Assembly: GCA_024710355.1 (NCBI GenBank)
Contig: JANJUX010000017.1
Location: 21,038 to 85,037, forward strand
Source of the DNA: Candidatus Rifleibacteriota bacterium
GTDB taxonomy: Bacteria > Muiribacteriota > Ozemobacteria > Ozemobacterales > Ozemobacteraceae
Length of the DNA: 64,000 nucleotides
Direction: 5' to 3'
The translations under genes and the position numbers were made by a program. Numbering within the stretch: the first letter of the stretch is position 1; every line of letters begins with the position of its first letter. Below, one piece after another: positions 27,240-35,688 of the stretch. The notes under the pieces were generated by a model that saw only the letters and a list, made by a program, of their open reading frames with translations, had not been told where the DNA came from and did not search any database.

Positions 27240-28521
27240 AGTCTATCTGTATGACCCGGTAATCGATGCCGGTGTTGTCGGCCAGACTGATATCGTCGGG
27301 CACCTTTATCAGCAGATGCTTTTCTTCTTTGGAGAGAATGCGTGTATGTGGCAGCAAAGGCGCGAGAAAGCTTTTTTCGCTGGTGGCCTGCCTGATGACA
27401 AACTTTATCCAGACCTGCCCGATTTCAAGGCTTGTCAGGTTCTGGGCGTAAACTTTCATTTCTCTGACGCCAAGCTGCGGGTCGATTTCGAGCTTGATGA
27501 TCTTGCCGACAGCATTGTCGAGAATCTCGTTCCAGGTCTTTTTGTGCGGCGAATCGACCGGAAAACGGTTGAGATACTGTTTATGAAGGTCAATCAACTC
27601 TGGGTAGAATTCACGCCTCTGCATGACAATAGCGACCGGAATCAGCCATTCCGGGGCCCGGGTGCGAAAAAATTCGGCCAGCGAACCGCTTATTGCATCG
27701 TTTTCACGCTCTGGAATCGGCGCCAGACTGGTAAGGGCCGACAGGCTGACCTCGGTTTCGGCATCGGGCGAAAGGGGCAGTTCGTATTGTCCGGGCGGTT
27801 TGATCTTCATCGCCAGATTTACCCATTCTCGCAGGGTTACCGGCTGCACCGGGTCGACCATGAGAAACTCGAAATACCCCGGGTTGTTGGTTCTGAATCC
27901 ACGGCTAAGGTAACCTTTCTGCCCAGGTGTCGGGAAAATATAACCACGGTGATGGGCATCCCATCTGGCTTCAAAAATGCGCGAAGTCAGACCTTCGCTG
28001 GCATAGAACTGCGCCTTGAACATCAGTCTGACCGGGTGCCAGCTGGCATTGAGCATCAGAGGCATGAACCGGCTCATTTCGGTCGGCATGAACCAGCGGG
28101 CAATGCCGTTGGCAGTATAGCTCATATTTCTTGATTCTGGTTCGGCAAGAATGTAGACGTGCCTGGCCTGCGGTCGCGGGTCGGCCCGGAACTCGGCGCC
28201 GTAATCGTTGATACGGGCGGGAGTGTATTTTTCGGGGATCTTGAACTCGAAGCCGTGAATTTTGACTTTGTAAGTGTTGCCGACATCGCCGGTGCTCACC
28301 AGATTGATTTCTTCCGGAGCGTTGAGAAAAAATTCAGCCGGAATCTTCAGACTTTTGACATAATGGTCGCGGGCCAGCATCGGCAGCACGATACCGAAAA
28401 AAAACGGAAAAAACGAAACGACCGCTGCAATGATAACTTTCTGCAGCGGGGTAAAGGTGGTTTCCTCTTCAGGTTTCCAGGCTTTCTTGCTCTTTTTTTC
28501 CGCTGGTTTCTGTTCCGTCAT
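27229..28521 (-). CDS. Unknown membrane-anchored protein
   Basis: A 430-aa protein I do not recognise. The N-terminus is a short Lys/Glu-rich cytosolic tail with one membrane helix at ~29-49 (VIIAAVVSFFPFFFGIVLPML); the remaining ~380 residues would be outside. The exported part is beta-rich with no catalytic motif visible. The ATG overlaps the TGA of the TPR gene by 4 bp, so it is the last gene of the ABC transporter/NrnA/TPR run. Function unknown. Confidence 0.7.
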   Translation of the reverse strand: MTEQKPAEKKSKKAWKPEEETTFTPLQKVIIAAVVSFFPFFFGIVLPMLARDHYVKSLKIPAEFFLNAPEEINLVSTGDVGNTYKVKIHGFEFKIPEKYTPARINDYGAEFRADPRPQARHVYILAEPESRNMSYTANGIARWFMPTEMSRFMPLMLNASWHPVRLMFKAQFYASEGLTSRIFEARWDAHHRGYIFPTPGQKGYLSRGFRTNNPGYFEFLMVDPVQPVTLREWVNLAMKIKPPGQYELPLSPDAETEVSLSALTSLAPIPERENDAISGSLAEFFRTRAPEWLIPVAIVMQRREFYPELIDLHKQYLNRFPVDSPHKKTWNEILDNAVGKIIKLEIDPQLGVREMKVYAQNLTSLEIGQVWIKFVIRQATSEKSFLAPLLPHTRILSKEEKHLLIKVPDDISLADNTGIDYRVIQIDFTR

Positions 28522-29648
28522 ATACCGTCGGTTTCTTCCGGTTTTTCTTCCATGTCTTCGAGCAGCGCCTCGACGCTTTCGATAATCGGGCTGTCAGGAA
28601 ACTTTTCTTTGATTTCCTGGTAAACTTTCATTGCCTCTTCGACTCGATTGAGAGCGGTTAGAACCTCGCCCTGTGTGAAGAGAAAACGGTCCTGCAGCTT
28701 GCCGCCGGCTTTTGCAACCGGGTGGTTCTGCAGCAGTCCGAGCGCGGTTTCCCAGCGGTCGCAGTTGATGTTGCTGAGCACGTCGACATAGAACGAGAGT
28801 GCGTCAAGATTGTCGAGGTTGTCTGAGATCAGTTCGATCTCTCGCTGCGCCGTTTCTGTCTGCGGGTTTTCGCTGAATTCAACGACAATGCGCTGATAAA
28901 GCTCGAGGGCGCTTTTGAAATCCTTGGTGAATTTTCTGGCTTCGGCAAGGTTGAACAGCACGTCGACATAGGCTCTGGTGTCTATTTCGCCGGTGGCCGA
29001 AGAAATCGCCTGGTTGTAATAGTCGAGAGCTTCGAGATATTGGCCATTATGCAGGGCGTAAGCGCCCTTGTTCATGAGAATGTTGAAGTGGTCGCCCTCG
29101 CTGAAGCCCTGTTGCACCAGAGTCAGCTGCCCCTTCTGCAGCCTGTAGAGTTCGAGCCTGAAAAGATCAGGCGGGCCGTAATCGTGGTAGCCGATCAGAT
29201 TTCTGGCGCACAATGCCGGGTTGCCTTCATGCGTCGAAAAAAACAGTTCGCGGCAGATTATGGGGTTACCGTCGACGTCAGGCGCCGGAAAAATGCGCCG
29301 GAAAGCGTTGAGGTCGGTATAGATGAACGGCATCACATCGACCCCGTCAGGGTGCTTGAGGATTGCGATGATTTCTGTCTGACCGTCGCCGTCGAGATCG
29401 TTTTTTAAAAGGTCGGCTGGCAGCAGACCTTCAAAAGAATCGATGACCTGCCTGGCACCACCAGCCTTCTGCAACAGCAGGCGCGTCGTTTCAACCTCGT
29501 CGGTAAGGCCCTCTTCGAGAATGACTTCGCCGACGCCCTCGAGGCTGAAGCTCAGTGACGTGCTTTCTGAGGCGACCGGCTGGCTGTTCCCCGGTATCGA
29601 CGACAGAAGCAGCATCGACAGAACGACACAGAACAGCTTAATTTTCAT
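28518..29648 (-). CDS. Secreted TPR protein with N-terminal repeat-like beta domain
   Basis: A 376-aa exported protein with signal peptide ~1-22 (ends SIPGNSQPVA). The N-terminal ~170 residues contain an FG-GAP/EF-like acidic loop, LDGDGQTEI, followed by beta strands. From ~185 on there are TPR-like helices (GAYALHNGQYLEALDYYNQA, ALELYQRIVVEFSENPQTETA, EAMKVYQEIKEKFPDSPI). TPR domains mediate protein contacts. It shares one base with the stop of the DHH gene upstream and 4 bp with the membrane gene downstream. Confidence 0.75.
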   Translation of the reverse strand: MKIKLFCVVLSMLLLSSIPGNSQPVASESTSLSFSLEGVGEVILEEGLTDEVETTRLLLQKAGGARQVIDSFEGLLPADLLKNDLDGDGQTEIIAILKHPDGVDVMPFIYTDLNAFRRIFPAPDVDGNPIICRELFFSTHEGNPALCARNLIGYHDYGPPDLFRLELYRLQKGQLTLVQQGFSEGDHFNILMNKGAYALHNGQYLEALDYYNQAISSATGEIDTRAYVDVLFNLAEARKFTKDFKSALELYQRIVVEFSENPQTETAQREIELISDNLDNLDALSFYVDVLSNINCDRWETALGLLQNHPVAKAGGKLQDRFLFTQGEVLTALNRVEEAMKVYQEIKEKFPDSPIIESVEALLEDMEEKPEETDGI

Positions 29649-30664
29649 CAGGCACTTTTCTCCGGGCTGGTGTAAAAGCGCTCAACCTGCATTTTCATTT
29701 TTTCGATCGCTTCGGCAGCTAGTTCGTCAATGGCGACAGCCCGACTGCAGCCAGAGGCGGGAACATGCCCGCCGCCGCCCATCGAGACTGCCACGTCTTT
29801 AACGTTGACGCCGCCGCGCGATCTGAATTCGCAAAACGACATGCCGTCGTCACGCTCGAAGATTACCACGCTGGCAAAGGTATCGCCCATGCTCAGAAGC
29901 AGGTTGAAGATGCCGCTGCCATAAACGTTGCCGAAGGCAGCGCCGATTTTTTTCAGGTCTGACTGCCTGACCACGAGAGTGGCGAGGCGGCGATTGCATT
30001 CGAGCCTGAAGTTACAGAGCCCGAAGCCCTGCACTCGCAGATCGGCTTCGCTGCGACCTGAATTCAGGGTGTTGAGGATAGGTGACGTGTCGAGGCCGGT
30101 TTTGAGCAGTCTGGCGGCCGCCAGATGTGCGGTGTGCCGCAGTCCCTCATTCTGGAAAAAGCGCGAATCGGTTACCAGGCCGAGCATCAGGCTGAGAGCG
30201 ACATCGGCATCGATAGGCAGACCGGCCTGTTCGAGAAGCGCGGCGATGATTTCGCAGGCGGCCGAAGCGCCGGTGTCGACGTAGTTCAGGTCGCCGAACA
30301 TGGTGTTCGAGGCGTGATGATCGATGTTGATCAGACAGGTTTTTTTCGGGTCGCGGTTGAAGGTGAAGCCGGTGCGGTCAGCGTCACCCGAATCGAGAAC
30401 CATTATCAGGTCGTGGTCTGAATTGATCTGTGGTTCGCGCAGCAGCCTGACTTCGGGCCAGACAAAGGCAAATTTCTCGGGCACGCCGTCGAACAGAGCG
30501 GCTTCGACGCTTTTGCCGGCTTTCTGCAGCGATTTGATCAGCCCCGAAACCGAGCCGGTGGCATCGCCGTCGGGACGCAGGTGCGCGGCGACCAGAATTT
30601 TTCCGGCGCCTCTTATTCGGTCTATGATTGCATTGGCATCATTGAGAAGTTCAGCGGGTAGCAT
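29648..30664 (-). CDS. Second DHH-family phosphoesterase, NrnA-like
   Basis: A 338-aa DHH-DHHA1 protein; start taken at ATG 30664, inside the end of the sugar-binding protein gene (14-bp overlap), rather than the longer frame to 30745. Motifs: HLRPDGDATGS (~27), DSGDADRTGF, the DHH signature INIDHHASN, DTGASAACE, and C-terminal MGGGGHVPASGC. It is a paralogue of the gene at 10288 with the same predicted activity on short RNAs or pAp. Linkage to a sugar transporter is unusual. Confidence 0.85.
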   Translation of the reverse strand: MLPAELLNDANAIIDRIRGAGKILVAAHLRPDGDATGSVSGLIKSLQKAGKSVEAALFDGVPEKFAFVWPEVRLLREPQINSDHDLIMVLDSGDADRTGFTFNRDPKKTCLINIDHHASNTMFGDLNYVDTGASAACEIIAALLEQAGLPIDADVALSLMLGLVTDSRFFQNEGLRHTAHLAAARLLKTGLDTSPILNTLNSGRSEADLRVQGFGLCNFRLECNRRLATLVVRQSDLKKIGAAFGNVYGSGIFNLLLSMGDTFASVVIFERDDGMSFCEFRSRGGVNVKDVAVSMGGGGHVPASGCSRAVAIDELAAEAIEKMKMQVERFYTSPEKSA

Positions 30665-32021
30665 GTTTAAGTATTGCATCGACGTCGGCGGCCATCTGGT
30701 TGCAGTAAAGTTCGGCCGGGCCCATGTCGATGGTCGCCCTTTCAAGATGATCTGCCATCAGGTCGCGGATTTCGAACCAGACACTGAGGCGGGGTTCAAA
30801 GTGACAATAATCGAGCTGTACGAAAGGTGCCTTGAGATTGGCGTCTTCTTCAAGCGCTTTTTTTACGATGTCGCTGTCTACCGAAGATTTGCGCACCGGC
30901 AGATAGGTGGTTCTGACAGCCCATTCCGCCCCGACGTCGGTCGAAGTGAACCACTTCACGAAGTCCCAGGCGCCGGCAACCTTCTTCGGGTCGCCGTTGT
31001 TGAAGATGTTGATGTTGCTGCCCGAAAGAATGACGCCGCGGTTGATGACGCCGGCAGCGGTCGAGGGCTGGGTCGCTTCGGCGGCGCCGAGCACCTGACC
31101 GGGCAGAGGTGCGATGCCATAGTCGAAGGCTTTGATGTCTGCTTCCATGAAGACTTTGCTGACGATACTGCTCTCGATCATGCCGACCTTGCCGGCGATG
31201 AAATCATTCTGATGATCGAAACCCTGGCCCTCGCGGGCAATGCCCTCACGCAGCATATCCTGCAGAAACTTCAGGGCTTTGACAGCCGGAGCTTCGGCAA
31301 AACCCGATTTCATGACACCGTCGGGGCCGTCGTAGACGATGCGCCCGCCACACTGAATGATACGGTTGAGAAACGACCAGACATTGGCCTTGCTGCAGCC
31401 ATAACCGTAAACCGAGCGGTCGGCGCCGGGCGTTTCCTGATGGTATTTTGTGATTTTGCGGCAGTATTCCACCATTTCGTCGAGGGTTTCGGGCCCGCGG
31501 TTCGGGTCGAGACCGACTTTGGCGAACATGGTCTTGTTGTAATAAAGCACCGGAACGCTCTTGTTGAAAGGAAACGAATAGAGCTTGCCGTCGAAGGTGT
31601 TGTTTTCGAGCAGAACCGGAATGATGTCGCCCTTGACGTCTTCGCTCTCCGAGGCTATCAGGTCATCGAGGCAGACAATCTTGCTGTGCTTGATGAACTT
31701 CTTCGTCAGGGTTTCATAGTTCTGCGAAATGTCGGGTGCTTCGTTAGCGACGAGTGAGGCGAGCACCTTCTTGGCGAGGGTGTCGTAACTGCCCATATTG
31801 ACGCTTTTTACGAAGTAGGTGTTCTGGCTCTTGTTGTAACGGTCGACGAGGTCGTTCATGACGATGCCGAGCGGGCCGCCCATGGCGTGCCAGAAGACGA
31901 CCTCAACCTTGTCGCCGCCAATTGCAGCGTCAGAAGGCCGGGCGTTCTGGGCGTCATCCTGGATGATCAGACCGATTACGAGGATCCAGCAGATGAATGT
32001 GGCAATAATAAAGTTTCGCAT
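30651..32021 (-). CDS. Sugar ABC transporter substrate-binding protein (SBP family 1)
   Basis: A 456-aa binding protein of the MalE/UgpB class. It has the family opening EVVFWHAMGGPLG (~39-51) and the usual YNSLPFNKSVPVLYYNK-type core (SFPFNKSVPVLYYNKTMF). It retains a hydrophobic N-terminus (residues 4-20) with C11 inside the helix and no clear lipobox, so it may be an uncleaved anchor. It lies 3 bp after the MalG-like permease. The ligand is unknown; a saccharide or glycerol-3-phosphate-like solute is typical. Confidence 0.88.
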   Translation of the reverse strand: MRNFIIATFICWILVIGLIIQDDAQNARPSDAAIGGDKVEVVFWHAMGGPLGIVMNDLVDRYNKSQNTYFVKSVNMGSYDTLAKKVLASLVANEAPDISQNYETLTKKFIKHSKIVCLDDLIASESEDVKGDIIPVLLENNTFDGKLYSFPFNKSVPVLYYNKTMFAKVGLDPNRGPETLDEMVEYCRKITKYHQETPGADRSVYGYGCSKANVWSFLNRIIQCGGRIVYDGPDGVMKSGFAEAPAVKALKFLQDMLREGIAREGQGFDHQNDFIAGKVGMIESSIVSKVFMEADIKAFDYGIAPLPGQVLGAAEATQPSTAAGVINRGVILSGSNINIFNNGDPKKVAGAWDFVKWFTSTDVGAEWAVRTTYLPVRKSSVDSDIVKKALEEDANLKAPFVQLDYCHFEPRLSVWFEIRDLMADHLERATIDMGPAELYCNQMAADVDAILKHATR

Positions 32022-32024
32022 CGC

Positions 32025-32990
32025 TTACTCCTTCATACCGGTCGTGGCCTGAGATTCGACAAACTGTTTCTGGGCCACAAAATAACCGATGACCAGCGGC
32101 AGAATCGTCATTGTCGAAGCCGCCATCAGCGGACCCCATCTGGTGCCTGCTTCTGACGAGAAATAGCTGAGACCGACCTGAATAACGCGCAGGTTGGTGT
32201 CGTTGGTGACGATAAGGGGCCAGACGAAGCTGTTCCAGTTGGCAAGGAACGAGAAAATGCCGAGCGTGACCATCGACGGAATGCTCAGGGGCAGAACGAC
32301 CTTGTAATAGAACTGAAATCTGGTGCAGCCGTCGATAGTGGCCGCTTCGAAGAGGTCTTTGGGCAGCTGCAGAAAGAACTGGCGCAGGAAAAAGACCGAA
32401 TAGGCCGAGGCGAGCCACGGAACTATGAGGGCCATGTAAGTATTTACCCAGCCCAGTTTGGAGAGGAAGATGTAGTTCGGAATCAGCAGGGCCTGCTGCG
32501 GCAGCATCATCGTGCCCAGCATCATCATGAACATCGCATTCTTGAACGGAAAGTTGAAGAACGCAAAGGCATAGGCCGCCAGTGAGGCAAAGAACAGCGA
32601 AACCGTTGTGACGGTAATGGTTACGAAGATAGTGTTGAGAAAGAAACGGTAAAACGGCTGGGCTTTGAGTGCAAAAAGATAATTGTCGAACCAGTGAAAC
32701 GGTGCCTGGATCTTTTTGTTGCGCTCAGCCTGAGGTCTGGCCTGTTCGGCCTGCCAGGCCTTCGCCTCTTCTTTTTTGCGCTCGATGCGGGCTGTCTCTT
32801 CTTCGCCATTTAAAAATGAGGGTCTGGCGAGGTCAGGCAGCAGCACGATGCTTTTGCTGGTAGTGAGAATTTCATCCTGGCTTTTGAACGAGGTCGCGAT
32901 CATCCAGATGAATGGGAACAGCATGAAGATCGAGCCTAAGATCAGCAGAACGTGAACGGGAGCGTATTCAGGGTGTTTGAATTTAAACAT
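32025..32990 (-). CDS. Carbohydrate ABC transporter permease, MalG type
   Basis: A 321-aa inner-membrane permease with about six helices. The EAA loop that docks the ATPase is LFEAATIDGCTRFQFYYKVVLP (~213-234). It is longer than usual: a charged stretch around residues 58-95 (GEEETARIERKKEEAKAWQ and beyond) is inserted between helix 1 and PFYRFFLNT. It works with the MalF-like permease 17 bp upstream. No ATPase gene is in the cluster, so a shared MsmK/UgpC-type ATPase is likely. Confidence 0.9.
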   Translation of the reverse strand: MFKFKHPEYAPVHVLLILGSIFMLFPFIWMIATSFKSQDEILTTSKSIVLLPDLARPSFLNGEEETARIERKKEEAKAWQAEQARPQAERNKKIQAPFHWFDNYLFALKAQPFYRFFLNTIFVTITVTTVSLFFASLAAYAFAFFNFPFKNAMFMMMLGTMMLPQQALLIPNYIFLSKLGWVNTYMALIVPWLASAYSVFFLRQFFLQLPKDLFEAATIDGCTRFQFYYKVVLPLSIPSMVTLGIFSFLANWNSFVWPLIVTNDTNLRVIQVGLSYFSSEAGTRWGPLMAASTMTILPLVIGYFVAQKQFVESQATTGMKE

Positions 32991-33007
32991 GCTTCAGCTT
33001 TTCCTCG

Positions 33008-33886
33008 TCATGAATAATGCACTTTCTTTTCAAGATACAGCTTGTTGAAAAGAGTGCAGGCAAAGATGATCATGAACAGAACGAAAGCGGCCGCCAGTGC
33101 GTAACCGAATTCGAACTGTTCGAAGGCTTTGCGGTAGAGGTAGTAGACGACAACCATGGTGCTCTTGAGCGGGCCGCCACGGGGAGTCATCATGTAGACC
33201 TGGCTGAAAACCTGAAACGAACCGATTGTCGAGATAGTGAAAATGAAGAAAGTAGTGGGCGACAGCAGCGGCCAGGTGATGTGGCGAAACTGCTGCCAGC
33301 GGCTGGCGCCATCGATGCGGGCCGCTTCGTAAAGATGCCTGGGAATATTCTGCAGACCGGCGAGGAAAATGATGACGTTGTGACCGAGGCCTTTCCAGAC
33401 ACTCATGAAGATGATGGCCGGCATCGCCCAGGCCGGATCCTGGAGCCAGGCGCGCGGGTCGATGCTGAATATGGCAAGAATCTTGTTGAGCAGGCCGAAG
33501 TCGGGGTGGTAGATGAAGTTCCAGACGATGGCCACGGCGTTGATCGAGGTGATTACCGGAATGAAATAGATGGTGCGGTAAAGACCGATTGCCGAAATCG
33601 GGTTATTGAGCAGCATGGCGATTATCAGCGAAAAAAGAATCGAGAGAGGTACGCTGACTGCGGCGTAATAGACCGTATTCCAGAGGGATTTATAGAACAT
33701 CGGGTCGTCGAACAGGCGCGAGTAGTTGCCAACGCCGACATATTCAGGCTGACCAATCAAATCCCATTCGTAAAAGCTGACTGCCAGCGAATAAAAAATG
33801 GGGAGCACATGAAAGGCTACCAGAATGACCACGGTGGGCATCAGGTAAAGATATGCTCCCCAGTCCTTTTTTCGTTTATTTGCCAT
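33008..33886 (-). CDS. Carbohydrate ABC transporter permease, MalF type
   Basis: A 292-aa permease with six predicted helices and the EAA motif LYEAARIDGASRWQQFRHITWP (~188-209). First gene of the transporter run; AGGA lies about 8 bases before ATG 33886. Family partners import oligosaccharides or glycerol-3-phosphate. Upstream is the hairpin at 33923-33950, separating it from the preceding gene. Confidence 0.9.
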   Translation of the reverse strand: MANKRKKDWGAYLYLMPTVVILVAFHVLPIFYSLAVSFYEWDLIGQPEYVGVGNYSRLFDDPMFYKSLWNTVYYAAVSVPLSILFSLIIAMLLNNPISAIGLYRTIYFIPVITSINAVAIVWNFIYHPDFGLLNKILAIFSIDPRAWLQDPAWAMPAIIFMSVWKGLGHNVIIFLAGLQNIPRHLYEAARIDGASRWQQFRHITWPLLSPTTFFIFTISTIGSFQVFSQVYMMTPRGGPLKSTMVVVYYLYRKAFEQFEFGYALAAAFVLFMIIFACTLFNKLYLEKKVHYS

Positions 33887-33922
33887 TGCTATGTCCTGAC
33901 TAAGAAATTTTGAATATGCAAA

Positions 33923-33950
33923 GCGGGCGCAGGCATGATGCCGCGCCCGC
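33923..33950 (-). terminator. GC-rich hairpin, probable terminator
   Basis: GCGGGCGC / GCGCCCGC arms with an inner GGCAT-ATGCC stem, followed on the minus strand by TTTGCAT. It lies nine bases after the stop of the secreted gene at 33959 and before the MalF-like gene. The U-tract is short, so termination may be partial. Confidence 0.6.
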
Positions 33951-33958
33951 CCTTTTGC

Positions 33959-35587
33959 TTATCTGCGTGATCTTGCGGCCGGTTTTTTGCCTGCCAGCAT
34001 TTTCATGAGATTGTCGTAGATTGCGGGAGTTTCGTGAGTGAACGGGGGTGGGCCGGGCTGCGCCATGTTGATGTCACTGTCAGGATACTGATAATCAGTG
34101 AAGTTGCAGCAGCCGATCAGAACGAGAGTGCCGTTAACGATCTTTTCGATGCCCATCAGAGGAATCGGGATATTGCGCGGGTAGATAACCGCCGGGCTTC
34201 TCGGGTCGCCATCCTTGTTGAAGGTGTCATTGTCACCGGTAACGAGAATTTCGACGCCGGCTTCTTCGACGAGAGGCTTGTTGTTTCTGTCGATCAGCGA
34301 GCAGCTGCCCCAGGTGATTACGGTTTTGACACCTTCGGTAACCGGGTGGCCCTTTTTGAGAACGTGGGCGAGAACGCCCCAGGGCTTGTTGGTCTTGTTG
34401 GTGGGGTCATGCACCTGGTCATCATTGAAGCGCATCACGGCGCCAAGCTTGCCAAGAATGTAATTCATCGTGGCAGTGCCTCTGAGTTTCGATGAATCCC
34501 AGGAGCCGCCCATCACCAGGTTGCCACCGGCCATGAACCAGTCGGCGATGGCGGTTGCTTCGGTTTCGATATACTTGAGACTCGGATCAGGAATCATGAC
34601 AATGCCAAAATTCTTCAGCATTTCGGGTCTGATAAGGTTGAGAGTGTAGTAAACCTTCAGACCGTTCTTGACCATGTGGCGCTCGAAGGTTTCCATTTTG
34701 TCGGAAGAGGCGTTGCCGTGTGCGGCGTCGACGAGTATGTTGATCGCCTTTTCTTCGGCCTTTGCTTCATTGTAGAAAGCAACCTTGCGTGACGGAATGC
34801 GCTTGTCGGGGTTTTTGCCGGTGACCCAGGCCATCGCATTGTAAGCAATCTGAGGGTGCGAGAACATGAACGAATCGTAGCTGTCGTGCAGCTTGTTCTT
34901 GCCACCACTGCCAGTGCCGTCATCGAAGGGTGAGCTGTCGCCGATGGCAAAAACGCGGCCGGCGCCGAATTCAGAAGCTACCATATACGGAGCTTTTGAA
35001 ATGCGGCTGTCGATCAGACCAACGGCTTTGGCGCCCTCGGCTTCGATGATGTCGAAGGTCGAGCCGGCCCAGATGCCGACCGATTTGAAGCCGAACATGG
35101 CGGGGTGATCCTGATTGATCGGCCCGGCAACCGGTGCTTCATAAATGGTGTCGCCCTTGAATTTGAAACCGAATTTCGGGCAGAATTCATTGAGGGCGCG
35201 AACGGCATCCCAGCCGTCACCGTCGCGGTCAGCATTGCCGTGGTCACCAACGATGAACAGGCCGCCGCCGTTTTTAACGAAGTCGACAATCAGGTCGCAT
35301 TCGGCTTTGGAGTAAGGATTGTTGGGTTCAGCCAGAATTACGGCTTCGTAACCCTTGAGAAGCTCGGCCGTAAAAACGCGGCCTCCGGAAACCTTGCTGA
35401 GGCTCTCAACCTTGAAATTGTTGGCCTTGAGCATGTCGACCATTTCAGAGTAGGCGCCTTCGGGAACCCAGTCGGCGTTACCGGCAGTCTGGCCGTGCGT
35501 GTCGTCATAGAGAACATTGGCAGCCTGCGCGCCGGCACAGAAAGCGACCAGCAGCATGACTGTCAGCAGAAGATTAAATTTCTTCAT
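33959..35587 (-). CDS. Secreted protein with two GATase/DUF4350-like halves
   Basis: A 542-aa exported protein. Start at ATG 35587 with GGAGG 6 bases upstream; signal peptide ~1-22 (AFCAGAQA). Each half opens with a matching strand-loop, VLYDDTHGQTAGN (~24) and ILVDAAHGNASSD (~249), then a Rossmann-like beta/alpha pattern: VDFVKNGGGLFIVGDHG in the first and ADWFMAGGNLVMGGSW in the second. This resembles class-I amidotransferase-like/DUF4350 domains with no visible catalytic Cys. The first half keeps GAGRVFAIGDSSPF. Function unknown; a sugar- or nucleotide-binding role is conjecture. Confidence 0.65.
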   Translation of the reverse strand: MKKFNLLLTVMLLVAFCAGAQAANVLYDDTHGQTAGNADWVPEGAYSEMVDMLKANNFKVESLSKVSGGRVFTAELLKGYEAVILAEPNNPYSKAECDLIVDFVKNGGGLFIVGDHGNADRDGDGWDAVRALNEFCPKFGFKFKGDTIYEAPVAGPINQDHPAMFGFKSVGIWAGSTFDIIEAEGAKAVGLIDSRISKAPYMVASEFGAGRVFAIGDSSPFDDGTGSGGKNKLHDSYDSFMFSHPQIAYNAMAWVTGKNPDKRIPSRKVAFYNEAKAEEKAINILVDAAHGNASSDKMETFERHMVKNGLKVYYTLNLIRPEMLKNFGIVMIPDPSLKYIETEATAIADWFMAGGNLVMGGSWDSSKLRGTATMNYILGKLGAVMRFNDDQVHDPTNKTNKPWGVLAHVLKKGHPVTEGVKTVITWGSCSLIDRNNKPLVEEAGVEILVTGDNDTFNKDGDPRSPAVIYPRNIPIPLMGIEKIVNGTLVLIGCCNFTDYQYPDSDINMAQPGPPPFTHETPAIYDNLMKMLAGKKPAARSRR

Positions 35588-35618
35588 TCCTTGCCTCCAT
35601 AGTGTTTGGGGTCTTGCC

Positions 35619-35647
35619 AGTATATGCAAAAACTCAAAAAGAGGCAA
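35619..35647 (-). promoter_or_regulatory. Promoter of the secreted two-domain gene
   Basis: Minus strand: TTGCCT (35647-35642), 17-bp spacer, TATACT (35624-35619). Start of transcription would fall near 35612, giving a ~25-nt leader with GGAGG. Confidence 0.65.
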
Positions 35648-35688
35648 GTTTTAATCACCAGTTCGTCTGGTAACGGTACCCTGTATTT

